Part shown: positions 33,641 to 41,190 of the stretch, piece by piece
Numbering within the stretch: position 1 is the stretch's first letter
Layout: every line of letters starts with the position of its first letter
Assembly: GCF_027158205.1 (NCBI RefSeq)
Contig: NZ_JAPVLU010000008.1
Location: 1-64,000 of the forward strand
DNA length: 64,000 nt
DNA from: Streptomyces sp. H39-S7
Lineage (GTDB): Bacteria; Actinomycetota; Actinomycetes; Streptomycetales; Streptomycetaceae
Direction of reading: 5' to 3'
Translations under genes and position numbers: made by a program
The notes under the pieces: generated by a model
Databases searched by the model: none
What the model saw: only the letters and a program-made list of their open reading frames with translations
What the model was told of the DNA's origin: nothing

Positions 33641-34531
33641 TCAGGGCCGCGCGCCCACCAGCCCGGCGAGTTGCCCCAGGGTGGTCACCTCCCGCAGGTC
33701 GGCCTGGGTGAACAGCGCGTCGAACTCCTCCTGCAGGTCGACGGCCATCTCGACGAGGAGGAAGCTGTCGGCGGCGAGGTCCCGCAGCTGCGTTTCGGGG
33801 GTCAGGGTGTCGACGGGAATCGAGAGCGTCGCGCTGATGCGGTGGGCGACGTCGTCGAAGGTGACGGAGGGCACGGTTGCGGTCCTTACGGGTGCGGTCG
33901 GTGAGCGGTGGGCGGAGGCGGCCACGGCCAGCCGGGCGTCGCCGAACCGGGCGGCGGCGTAGCGGAAGGCGGTGCCCTGCGGCGGGCGGCGCCGGGCGGT
34001 GCCGGAGTCGGCCGCCGGGTCGTCGGTGGTGTAGTCGCGAAGGACGGTGTGCCGGTTGTCGGGATCGGCCTTGTACAGCGCCTCCTTGACCGTCCACAGC
34101 CGTACGTGTTCTGCCGCGCGGGCGCTCTCGGGGACGGTGCCGAGCCAGGAGCGCTCCCGTTCGTCGAGGAAGAAGCGCGCGGTCTCCGCGCGCGCCCCGC
34201 GGACGGTTTCGAGATCGACACCGATGCCCGCCACGCTGTCGTCGGGGACCGCCAGGCCCGCGGCGACGGCCGCTCCCCCGACGTGGGAGAGCGACAGCCG
34301 GCGGTGCGGAAAGTCGTAGCCGGTCGTGTCGGTGGGCAGCCCCAGAACCCCCAGCAGCGTCCGCAGGGCATGGCGCGCGATCAGCCACTGCTCCCGCTGC
34401 ACCCGGCTGGTGAGCGCCACGAAGCGCGCTCCCTCCCGCCGGGTCAGCGACGTGGGGTCCAGCGGTCGCCGGGTCCATACGGCGAGCACCGTCGTCCCGC
34501 CCCGGGCCGGGGGCGCCACCGGGCCGGTCAT
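33641..34531 (-). CDS. 4'-Phosphopantetheinyl transferase fused to an acyl carrier protein
   Basis: One continuous 296-residue frame. Residues about 15-210 are a Sfp-type transferase: SLSHVGG near 80, Mg-binding GIGVDLE (102-108) and WTVKEALYK (146-154). Residues about 222-296 are an acyl carrier domain, VTFDDVAHRISATLSIPV then LRDLAADSFLLVEMAVDL with the modified Ser at 256. There is no stop between them. An internal GTG at 33874 preceded by AAGGA could also release a free 77-residue carrier. The ATG overlaps the upstream diiron gene's stop (ATGA). The transferase would arm its own carrier, which the fatty acyl-AMP ligase could then load. Confidence 0.85.
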   Translation of the reverse strand: MTGPVAPPARGGTTVLAVWTRRPLDPTSLTRREGARFVALTSRVQREQWLIARHALRTLLGVLGLPTDTTGYDFPHRRLSLSHVGGAAVAAGLAVPDDSVAGIGVDLETVRGARAETARFFLDERERSWLGTVPESARAAEHVRLWTVKEALYKADPDNRHTVLRDYTTDDPAADSGTARRRPPQGTAFRYAAARFGDARLAVAASAHRSPTAPVRTATVPSVTFDDVAHRISATLSIPVDTLTPETQLRDLAADSFLLVEMAVDLQEEFDALFTQADLREVTTLGQLAGLVGARP

Positions 34532-35160
34532 GGTGCGTCCCCGTCCCCGTCGCCGGGCGGCTGCCGCGGGGCCCGGATCTGGAGGGTCGGGTCCTCCAGG
34601 GACGGGTCGGGGCCGCCGAGGAACGTGATGCGCTCCCCGTACTCCGCGAGGGTCTTCGCGTAGACCTCCTCGTCGGCCGCGGTGAAGCGGGCCAGGGTGG
34701 CGTCGATGTACTCCTGGCCGTACCGGCCCGCCATCTCCTCCAGGGCCTCCTTGACGTACTTCACGTGCCAGCGCTCGTCCTCCATGATCGTCTCGATGGT
34801 CCGCCGGACCCGCGGATGGGTGTCCCCGGCCCGGAGGTGGCGGTGGTACTGGGCGATGACCCGCTTCTCGAAGACCTGGGTGACCGCCATGACCTCCATG
34901 AGGTTGGCGGGCAGCCCGACGGCCTCCAGGTACTGGTCCTGGTAGCCGCCGGACAGCTTCACCGCCTGCTGGCCGAGGTCCTCGATGCAACGGGTCCAGT
35001 ACTTCGCGTGGTTGGCCTCGTCGGCGAAGTGATGGGTCACGTTCGCCTGCAGCGGGCTGCCGCGCAGGGTGCGGGCGACCCTGCCGAAGAACAGGGCGCC
35101 GTTGATCTCGGACGAGCGGTAGTAGCTCAGCAGCCACAGGTCGTTCTCGGACAGGGTCAC
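34528..35160 (-). CDS. Ferritin-like diiron protein
   Basis: 210 residues, all helical. Candidate iron ligands match the 4-Glu 2-His ferritin-like set: E18 (SSEINGALFF), E48 with H51 (DEANHAKYW), E98 (VFEKRVIAQYH) and E129 with H132 (DERWHVKY). Such proteins include oxygenases, desaturases and aldehyde-oxidising enzymes. The C-terminal 30 residues are a disordered Pro/Asp tail. GTG 35160 overlaps the stop of the upstream reductase (GTGA) and follows AGGAGA. It is the second diiron candidate in the cluster; the reaction is unknown. Confidence 0.75.
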   Translation of the reverse strand: MTLSENDLWLLSYYRSSEINGALFFGRVARTLRGSPLQANVTHHFADEANHAKYWTRCIEDLGQQAVKLSGGYQDQYLEAVGLPANLMEVMAVTQVFEKRVIAQYHRHLRAGDTHPRVRRTIETIMEDERWHVKYVKEALEEMAGRYGQEYIDATLARFTAADEEVYAKTLAEYGERITFLGGPDPSLEDPTLQIRAPRQPPGDGDGDAP

Positions 35161-36260
35161 GATGTCTCCTCGGGCCGGCGGCCCCACTTCGAGGCGACCA
35201 GCCGGGTGCAGACGGCTTCGGTCAGCGCGTGGGGATCAGGGGCCGCGTAGCCGGGCCAGGCCGCGCGCAGCGCTTCGTTGCGGAACGTCTTCGGCAGGTA
35301 GAGCTGAGCGGCGAAGGGCGACACGGACGCGAGCGACTGGTGCAGCGGCCCGGCGCTCAGCCCGGTGGCGGCCTGCAGCAGGTCGTCGAAGCTCTCCCGG
35401 TCGCAGGGGACCGGCCGGAGCAGGCCGCGCCGCCGGAATCCCGCGTCGCGGGCGAAGACGGTGAAGGCGGTGTCGACGAGTTCGCCGAGCGCCGGCGTCC
35501 GCTCCGGGCCGGGGCAGACGTGGTAGACGCCGTCGGCCACCGCGGGGTCGAGCAGGCGGGTGACCGCCGAGACGGTGAAGGCGGCCGTCGCGAGGGAGAG
35601 CGGCGTCCTCTCGTCCCCCGGGAGCAGCGACAGCAGCCCGTAGTGGAAGAGCTTGAGCGTGTTGTGGAAGACGTTGTACTGCGTCACCCGCCCGCTGTCG
35701 TCGTCGGCGATGATCGTGGGCAGCCTCAGGACGGAGACCGGCAACCGGTCCGCCGCGTCCAGGAGGTGTTCCTCGGCCGCCCACTTCGACCACTCGTAGT
35801 GGTTGACGAAGCCGGTGGGCACCGACGGCTCCTCCGCGATGTCGCCCTGCCGGCTGCCGGCGGCGTAGAGCGTGGACAGCAGCGCGAAGCGCCGCAGGTG
35901 AGCACAGCGGTCGGCGAAGTCCCGCAGCCGGACGGTGCCGGCCACGTTGACGGCGTCGGCGAGGTCGCGCTCGACGTTGAAGCGGGTGACGGCCGCCGCG
36001 TGGACGATGCGGGTCACCACACCCGGATCGACGTCGGCCAGCAGGTCGTCGTGGCGGACGTCGACCGCCACACACCGGGTCCGTCCCACGGCGTCCGGGC
36101 CCAGCTCCCGGGCCAGCCGCTGCTGCTTGTCGGCGAGTTCGGCCGCGGAGGCGGCGCGGACGGCCAGGATCAGTTCGTCGTCCCCGTCGTCGAGCAGGGC
36201 GGCGGCGAGCCGGCGGCCCAGGTAGCCGTCCGCGCCGGTGATGACGGTGGTTCCCCTCAC
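35157..36260 (-). CDS. Extended SDR, thioester-reductase/male-sterility-like
   Basis: 367 residues. VITGADGYLGRRL (TGxxGxxG, residues 7-18) binds NADP; VTRIVHAAAVTRFN, LLSTLYAAG (Ser129) and YEWSKWAAE (Tyr155, Lys159) form the active site. The arrangement, with HAAAVTRFN and a long C-terminal substrate domain (LPKTFRNEALRAAWPG), resembles thioester reductase domains and fatty acyl reductases that release an aldehyde from a carrier. A sugar epimerase is less likely in this context. ATG 36260 overlaps the stop of the upstream ligase (ATGA) and the gene overlaps the diiron gene downstream by 4 bp. Confidence 0.78.
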   Translation of the reverse strand: MRGTTVITGADGYLGRRLAAALLDDGDDELILAVRAASAAELADKQQRLARELGPDAVGRTRCVAVDVRHDDLLADVDPGVVTRIVHAAAVTRFNVERDLADAVNVAGTVRLRDFADRCAHLRRFALLSTLYAAGSRQGDIAEEPSVPTGFVNHYEWSKWAAEEHLLDAADRLPVSVLRLPTIIADDDSGRVTQYNVFHNTLKLFHYGLLSLLPGDERTPLSLATAAFTVSAVTRLLDPAVADGVYHVCPGPERTPALGELVDTAFTVFARDAGFRRRGLLRPVPCDRESFDDLLQAATGLSAGPLHQSLASVSPFAAQLYLPKTFRNEALRAAWPGYAAPDPHALTEAVCTRLVASKWGRRPEETS

Positions 36261-37207
36261 TCCGTGCCTCCCCGCAGCTTCGCCAGGACCGTTGTCGCCG
36301 CGTCCTCCAGGCAGGGCCAGGAAGCCGGGTCGGGGCCGTGGCGGTCGGTGAGGGCGAACAGCCAGCGTTCGAGGCCGAAGGCCACGCAGCAGCTGTCGGC
36401 GGGCCGGCCCTCGCGGCTCAGGCCGAAGCCGGCCCCGAAGTGGTCGTGGTGCCGGTTGACCGAGGCGATGGCCAGGTCACCGCCGTACGTCGCCTCGTGC
36501 TTCACCGGCTGGAGCCGCTGCAGCAGGTGGCGCGGATTGGCCTCGGGCCGGAAGAAGGGGTCGGTCGCGGCGAGCCACTCCACGTCCAGGTCGATCTGCG
36601 CGAAGAACAGGTCGAGGGCCGAGCGGGCCCGGCCGAGGAAGTCGACCGTCTCGGCGGTGGTGCCGAGGCAGACGATCTCGCGCATCGTGAAACTGCTGAG
36701 CCGGCGCAGCGGCACATGGTGCGTCTCCTGGCGGAAGCAGGTGTTCCGGGTCGTCAGGAACAGCGCCCGGTCGAGAGCTTCACCCTGGTGGGCGCTGTAG
36801 AGGTGGTAGCAGGCCGCCGGGGTCAGGACCTCGGTGACCGGCGCGAGCCCGGTCAGTTCGACCCGCCCGTCCCCGTCCGTGACCGGACCGTCGAGGAAGG
36901 CGTCGATGTTCTGCTCCTCCGGGTTCAGCCGGGCCACGAACGTCGCCTGGTGCGGGAAGGAGCGCAGGTAGCCGACGTCCTCCAGCCGCTGGGCGGGCAG
37001 GGACGCGGGATGCCGCTCCTCCTCCGCGTCCCAGAGGGAGGCCAGCCGCGTGAAAGCGCGGTCGCAGTCCTCGAAGAGCCGCAGCAGCGGGCCGCGCAGG
37101 GCCGCCTGTCCGGACGGCTGCCAGGACAGACCGACGCCGCGCAGGGCGGCGAGCCGGTCGGTGGTGGGCCGGTCGCTGGCGGCTGTGCTCGTGGTCGCGC
37201 GGGTCAC
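36257..37207 (-). CDS. Amino acid:[carrier protein] ligase (seryl-tRNA-synthetase-like)
   Basis: 316 residues with a class II synthetase core and no tRNA-binding arm, the size of the carrier-loading aa:CP ligases. Probable zinc ligands are C133 (TPAACYHLY), E177 (FTMREIVCLG) and C273 or C274 (ADSCCVAFG), at nearly the spacing known for the Bradyrhizobium enzyme. Motif 2 is TCFRQETHH with R159; motif 3 is FGLERW (R281). It should activate a small amino acid as adenylate and load it on the phosphopantetheine of the carrier encoded just upstream. GTG 37207 overlaps the carrier gene's stop by 4 bp, so the pair is coupled. The amino acid (Gly, Ala or Ser in relatives) is not predicted. Confidence 0.85.
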   Translation of the reverse strand: MTRATTSTAASDRPTTDRLAALRGVGLSWQPSGQAALRGPLLRLFEDCDRAFTRLASLWDAEEERHPASLPAQRLEDVGYLRSFPHQATFVARLNPEEQNIDAFLDGPVTDGDGRVELTGLAPVTEVLTPAACYHLYSAHQGEALDRALFLTTRNTCFRQETHHVPLRRLSSFTMREIVCLGTTAETVDFLGRARSALDLFFAQIDLDVEWLAATDPFFRPEANPRHLLQRLQPVKHEATYGGDLAIASVNRHHDHFGAGFGLSREGRPADSCCVAFGLERWLFALTDRHGPDPASWPCLEDAATTVLAKLRGGTE

Positions 37208-37464
37208 GGCTTCACCTCCGCCCCGCCGAACCGGTCCACCATCGTGCGGATGTCGCGGAAGTCCCCGGGCCGCAGGTCCTCCACGTCGATCGGTGAGGCG
37301 CGCAGCCGTTCCAGGAGCAGCAGCAGTTCCGGCAGGTGCACGGACCGGAGGTGCCGCTCCTCGAACAGGGGCGTCCGGTCCGTGAGGTCCGCGGCGGACA
37401 GATCGGGGGCCTTGGTGAGGACCCACGCCCGGATCCGGTCCCGGATCTCCTGGTCAGAAGGCAT
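37204..37464 (-). CDS. Small carrier protein partner of the amino acid ligase
   Basis: 86 residues, acidic four-helix pattern: IRDRIRAWVLTKAP, then TPLFEERHLRSVHLPELLLLLERL, and DLRPGDFRDIRTMVDRFG. The usual carrier motif DSL is replaced by R-S-V (40-42); Ser41 is in the right place for phosphopantetheine, but the Asp before it is missing. The DFRDIRTMVD ending is typical of the aa:CP-ligase partner carriers. Its ATG lies inside the end of the N-oxygenase gene (11-bp overlap) and its stop overlaps the ligase start. The phosphopantetheinyl transferase of the cluster should arm it. Confidence 0.78.
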   Translation of the reverse strand: MPSDQEIRDRIRAWVLTKAPDLSAADLTDRTPLFEERHLRSVHLPELLLLLERLRASPIDVEDLRPGDFRDIRTMVDRFGGAEVKP

Positions 37465-38368
37465 CGGCCGGCTCCTTGTCGAGAATCCCCGCCGCGATGA
37501 GGAAGGTCACGACCTTCGTCGACACGTCACGGCGGTGGGCGCGCTGCGCCGGTGCGGACCAGACCTGTTCGGCGACCTCCCAGGGGTCGTCGAGGCCCGC
37601 GTCGGCGTAGACGTCGGGGTTGTAGTACTCGCGCCAGCTGGCGACGAAGAACTGCTCCAGCTCGCGGCGCAGGTCCTCCACCGTCTCGGCTCCCCAGGAC
37701 GGGACGCAGGCCTTCCACAGCGCGGTCACCAGTTGGCGGCCGAACACCAGGTGCCGCGACTCCTCGACGTGGTGGTTGTCGTTGATGAACCGCGCCACCG
37801 GATGCAGCCGGGCGTCCCGGGCCTGGATCCAGTTGTAGCGGTCGACGATCTCTTCGAAGATCATGGTCTTGGCGAAGAAGAGGAAGTCCTCGACGCTCTG
37901 CGAACGGGCCTCCGGCAGCGCGAACTGGCGGCTCCGGTACACCTTCGCGTACCGGGTGCAGAAGCCGCCGAAGTAGACGCTGTGCTTGTTCTCCTCGTCG
38001 AGGAAGTGGTGCAGGTACTCCGAGACGTCCAGCAGGTCCTTGCGGTACAGCCGCTGCGCCAGGCCCTGCATCAGGCCCTTCTCGCCGTGGATGTTGAGAC
38101 TGTAGAAGTTGACGGCCTCATGGAAGGCCAGCTTCCGCCTGGCGGGCTCGTCCAGGGCCTCCCACAGCGGGGTGCCGTACAGGCTCACGTACTCGGGGGA
38201 GCTGAACCACTCCTCCTCGGGCAGGACCTCCGCCGGCCACTGCCGCAAGGTGACGTAGGGGTTCTGGTAGGAGCGCTTCGACAGGTGGCTGAGCCTGCTC
38301 ACCGTGTCACCGAGCGAGGCGATCGCCTCGGCGAGCCGGGGCTTCGGGGTCTTCTCTGTACTGCTCAA
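37454..38368 (-). CDS. AurF-type diiron N-oxygenase
   Basis: 304 residues from a TTG at 38368 with GAGG 6 bases upstream; no ATG or GTG is near. The ligand pattern of AurF (p-aminobenzoate N-oxygenase) is present: E126 and H129 in DEENKHSVYFGGF, E173 in MIFEEIVDRYN, and H199, E203, H206 in NHHVEESRHLVFG. The H-x3-E-x2-H spacing, with the extra third histidine, is the family mark. A further Glu near 84-96 completes the site. Members turn amines into hydroxylamine, nitroso or nitro groups. Here the adjacent aminoacyl carrier system makes a carrier-bound amino acid, or a fatty amine, a likely substrate. Confidence 0.82.
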   Translation of the reverse strand: MSSTEKTPKPRLAEAIASLGDTVSRLSHLSKRSYQNPYVTLRQWPAEVLPEEEWFSSPEYVSLYGTPLWEALDEPARRKLAFHEAVNFYSLNIHGEKGLMQGLAQRLYRKDLLDVSEYLHHFLDEENKHSVYFGGFCTRYAKVYRSRQFALPEARSQSVEDFLFFAKTMIFEEIVDRYNWIQARDARLHPVARFINDNHHVEESRHLVFGRQLVTALWKACVPSWGAETVEDLRRELEQFFVASWREYYNPDVYADAGLDDPWEVAEQVWSAPAQRAHRRDVSTKVVTFLIAAGILDKEPADAF

Positions 38369-38442
38369 ACGATCCTCATCAGTTGTGCCTGGTCGTCGGG
38401 CGGGTGTGCCGGTGACCGGCCGTGCGGGCGGAACCGCCCGGT

Positions 38443-39414
38443 TCACCGTGCGAAGGAATCGGTGGCCTGGAGGATGACGCACTGCCAGTTCAGGCCGAAG
38501 CCGGCCATCACGAGGGCGACGTACTGACCGGACCGCACCTGACCGGAGGCGATCAGCTCCGCGAGGTTGATGATGTTGTCGGCGGAGATGACGTGGCCCA
38601 CGTCCCGCATCGACGAGAAGAAGACCTTCCCGGCGTCCACCCCCAGCAGGCGGGCCAGGATCTGCCACGCCTTGTCATTGGTGTTCTGCGTGACGACCCA
38701 GTCGAGGTCCGCGGCCGCCAGGCCGGCCCGGGTCAGCGTCTCGCGCACCAGCCGGTGCGTGTAGGCGAAGTACATGCCGACCGTCTCGTCGTCATCCGCC
38801 TGCCCGAGGCCGCCGTTGGTGATCTGGTGCGCGGTCACCAGCCGGAACGCGGCGGGCTCGCGGCTGACGACACAGGCCGCCGCACCGTCGGAGATCAGGT
38901 TGTAGGCCTGTTCGTACCGTGCCCCGTCCGGGAAGCGGTCGGCGGTGACGCACAGCACGCGCTCCCAGCCCTCCTCGGCCTGGAGCATCGCCCCGGCCAG
39001 CCGCAGGGATCCCAGCATCGCCGTGCACGCCTGCTGGTTGAGTCCGATGACGACGGCCTTGTCCAGCCCGAAGTCGGCCTGCAGCCGGCCGGCGGGAAAG
39101 TCCATGAGGTGCTTGACGTCCCGGCTGCGTTCCCAGGCGGCGGGGTCCCCGGCGTTGCCGTTGCCGGGCAGGCACGTCGCGTAGACGATCGCGTCCACCT
39201 CGCCCAGCCGGCCGGAGTCGGCGAGCTGCGTGGTGACGTTCCTGGCCAGGTCGTAGGCGCCGGTGGTGGGCTCGCAGACGTGGTGCCAGCGGAACCCCGC
39301 CGACTCCAGGTCCCGCGCCGAGGACATCAGGCCCCCCGCGGCACCCGTCTCGCTGACATGTGCTTTGCGTTCGCCCAGTGCGTGGACGAACGAGTCGACG
39401 AATACGTCTGTCAC
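38443..39414 (-). CDS. KAS III-like (thiolase-fold) enzyme with altered catalytic set
   Basis: 323 residues. The nucleophilic cysteine is C130 in LNQQACTAMLGSLRLA, and the fold continues with ISDGAAACVV and a C-terminal VALVMAGFGLNW. Where FabH has HQAN the sequence is QNTN (243-246), so the catalytic His is Gln, and the Asn of the following GNTSAAS motif is His274 in VGHVISADN. Decarboxylative condensation normally needs His and Asn, so this enzyme may instead transfer an acyl group to O, N or S, as some KAS III relatives do. GTG 39414 follows GGGAGAGAT. First structural gene of the cluster. Confidence 0.82.
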   Translation of the reverse strand: MTDVFVDSFVHALGERKAHVSETGAAGGLMSSARDLESAGFRWHHVCEPTTGAYDLARNVTTQLADSGRLGEVDAIVYATCLPGNGNAGDPAAWERSRDVKHLMDFPAGRLQADFGLDKAVVIGLNQQACTAMLGSLRLAGAMLQAEEGWERVLCVTADRFPDGARYEQAYNLISDGAAACVVSREPAAFRLVTAHQITNGGLGQADDDETVGMYFAYTHRLVRETLTRAGLAAADLDWVVTQNTNDKAWQILARLLGVDAGKVFFSSMRDVGHVISADNIINLAELIASGQVRSGQYVALVMAGFGLNWQCVILQATDSFAR

Positions 39415-39640
39415 AACATCTCTCCCAGCGGGAAGTCGGGGACCATGGCCGTGCCGCGGTCCGTACCGCCTGCCGCGTTGCAGACGGGACCGTCGGCCCG
39501 AGAGGGTCAACCGCTCTTCTGGAAGCCGGTCCATGAACCGGTGGTGAAGCCGGCCACGTGTGCGTGTTCCCCCACCTCCAGGGTTCCCCGCGGCGACGCC
39601 GGAGTCGATGGCCGCCTGCTGCGGATTGTCGCGACCCGAC

Positions 39641-39655
39641 TGTGCGCCGCGCACA
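39641..39655. promoter_or_regulatory. Candidate operator ahead of the biosynthetic operon
   Basis: TGTGCGC-C-GCGCACA, a perfect 7-bp inverted repeat with a single central base, in the 297-bp gap between the PucR-type regulator and the first structural gene, about 230 bp upstream of the latter. The rest of the gap holds no credible gene. Assignment to the adjacent regulator is inference. Confidence 0.4.
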
Positions 39656-39711
39656 ACACGGCAGGTCGGAGGGTTCCGCGCAGCGCAGGGCGCCGGGACG
39701 GGTCGGGAAGG

Positions 39712-41190
39712 TCAGGGGCAGCGCACGGCCACGAGGGCCATGCGGCAGGCCAGTTGGTGCCGGTCGTCGTCGAGCATGCTGCCGGTGAGGGACTCGACAC
39801 GGCGCAACCGGTTGAGCACGGTGTTGCGGTGGCAGTGCAACTCGTCGGCGGCCCGGGCGGCCGAGCAGCCGCCACGGAACCAGGCGTCCAGGGTCGCGAG
39901 CAGCAGGTCCCGCTCCTCCCGGGGGCAGTCGAGCAGCCGCCCGAAGGTGTGGCGGGCCAGCCGTTGGGCGACGTGCGGGCTGGTCACCACGAGGGCTTCC
40001 AGCAGGTGGTCGTCGAAGGCCGCGACTCCTCGCGCGGCGGCGGGCAGCGTCTGCAGGGCGGTCTCGGCGCAGTGGTACGCGGTGGCGATGTCGGCGAGGC
40101 TGTCGACCTCGCACGAGATCCCCACCCGCCGGGCCATCCCGTCCGAGAGCGTTTCGACGAGCCGTCGCAGCGAGGTGGCGCCCAGTTCCAGCAGTCCGAT
40201 GTGCCGGTCGGCGCGCCGACGCCAGAGGGCCGTCACCGCATGGGAGGGCAGGGCATGGCGCAGCGCCCGGGGCGTCCCGCTCCCCGGGCCGTCGTGCTCC
40301 CCGCTGCCCGTTGTCCCGTCGGCCATGGCGATCACGACGAACCGGCCGCGCGCCGGAAGACCGAGCGTCACCTGTGCCTCGGCCGCCACCAGCGGCTCGA
40401 CGCCCCGCCCCTCGATCAGCGCGTCGATGACCGTCTCGCGGTGTTCGGTGCTGCGGCGCCGGTGGTCGACCTCCGCCAGGCGGTGCCCGTCGACGAATGC
40501 CTGCGAATAGCTGTCGAGCGCGTGCCACACGGGCCCGCTCTCGTCCAGGAGGCGTTGCAGCACCTCCGGGGAGAGCGCCCGGGCCGCGTCGAACAGCTTC
40601 TCCCAGAGGAGTTGGGTGGCCAGCCGGTGGACCTGCAGCAGGGATTCGACGGACACGCCCTCCTGTGCGCGGTAGCCTCCCCACGCCCTGGGCACGGCCA
40701 GCGGGTCGCTGCCGGTGGGCGGCCTGCCCGCGAGGATCCGCAGGAACCCGAGGACGTTCTCGTGCAGAGAACGGCGTATGTCGGACCCCGGTACGAACTC
40801 CAGGTATCCCACTTCCCTGCCCACGGTCAGATCCATGAGCTCGTCGACGAGGTACGGGAGCTGCCGCAGCAGACCCTCGGCGAGGCCGTGCACCACGGGG
40901 GTGCGGTCGGTGCCGCCCTCGTTCGGCGAAGGGGGCCGCCGGTGGCCGCCGGCCCCGGGAGCGCCCCGGCCGGGTGCGGGATCCGCGTCGACCGCGGGGT
41001 GGGCGCGTCCGGGTAACTCCCCCGGCCGGTCGTCACGTGCTCTGCCGGGGAGTCCTGCCAGGATGCGGGGCTGGGATGCGGCGGACGGCTCGGGCACGGG
41101 CGTGTCCGGTGACCCGGGACGTGTCCGGTTTCCCATCGACTGCTTCTCCATCGGCTGCCTCTTCACGGACGCGGTACCTCTGGTGGACAT
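39712..41190 (-). CDS. PucR/CdaR-type transcriptional regulator
   Basis: 492 residues. A low-complexity N-terminus (about 1-85) precedes an all-helical sensory part (DELMDLTVGREVGYLEFV, VESLLQVHRLATQLLWEKLF) and a GGDEF-like middle region; the C-terminal PucR helix-turn-helix is LLATLDAWFRGGCSAARAADELHCHRNTVLNRLRRVESLTG. ATG 41190 is used because GAAGGA precedes it. It lies directly upstream of, and in the same direction as, the biosynthetic operon, so it is the likely pathway activator. Family members often respond to a pathway metabolite. Confidence 0.85.
   Translation of the reverse strand: MSTRGTASVKRQPMEKQSMGNRTRPGSPDTPVPEPSAASQPRILAGLPGRARDDRPGELPGRAHPAVDADPAPGRGAPGAGGHRRPPSPNEGGTDRTPVVHGLAEGLLRQLPYLVDELMDLTVGREVGYLEFVPGSDIRRSLHENVLGFLRILAGRPPTGSDPLAVPRAWGGYRAQEGVSVESLLQVHRLATQLLWEKLFDAARALSPEVLQRLLDESGPVWHALDSYSQAFVDGHRLAEVDHRRRSTEHRETVIDALIEGRGVEPLVAAEAQVTLGLPARGRFVVIAMADGTTGSGEHDGPGSGTPRALRHALPSHAVTALWRRRADRHIGLLELGATSLRRLVETLSDGMARRVGISCEVDSLADIATAYHCAETALQTLPAAARGVAAFDDHLLEALVVTSPHVAQRLARHTFGRLLDCPREERDLLLATLDAWFRGGCSAARAADELHCHRNTVLNRLRRVESLTGSMLDDDRHQLACRMALVAVRCP

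Noticed and set aside
38262-38282. Half-match to the LacI palindrome (GAGCGCTTCGA)
   Set aside because: It lies inside the N-oxygenase coding sequence, lacks the left half and is not at a promoter.
28842-39414. Isonitrile lipopeptide cluster (FAAL, ACP and iron enzyme are shared features)
   Set aside because: There is no NRPS, no non-haem iron/2-oxoglutarate isonitrile synthase and no lyase; the iron enzymes here are diiron types.
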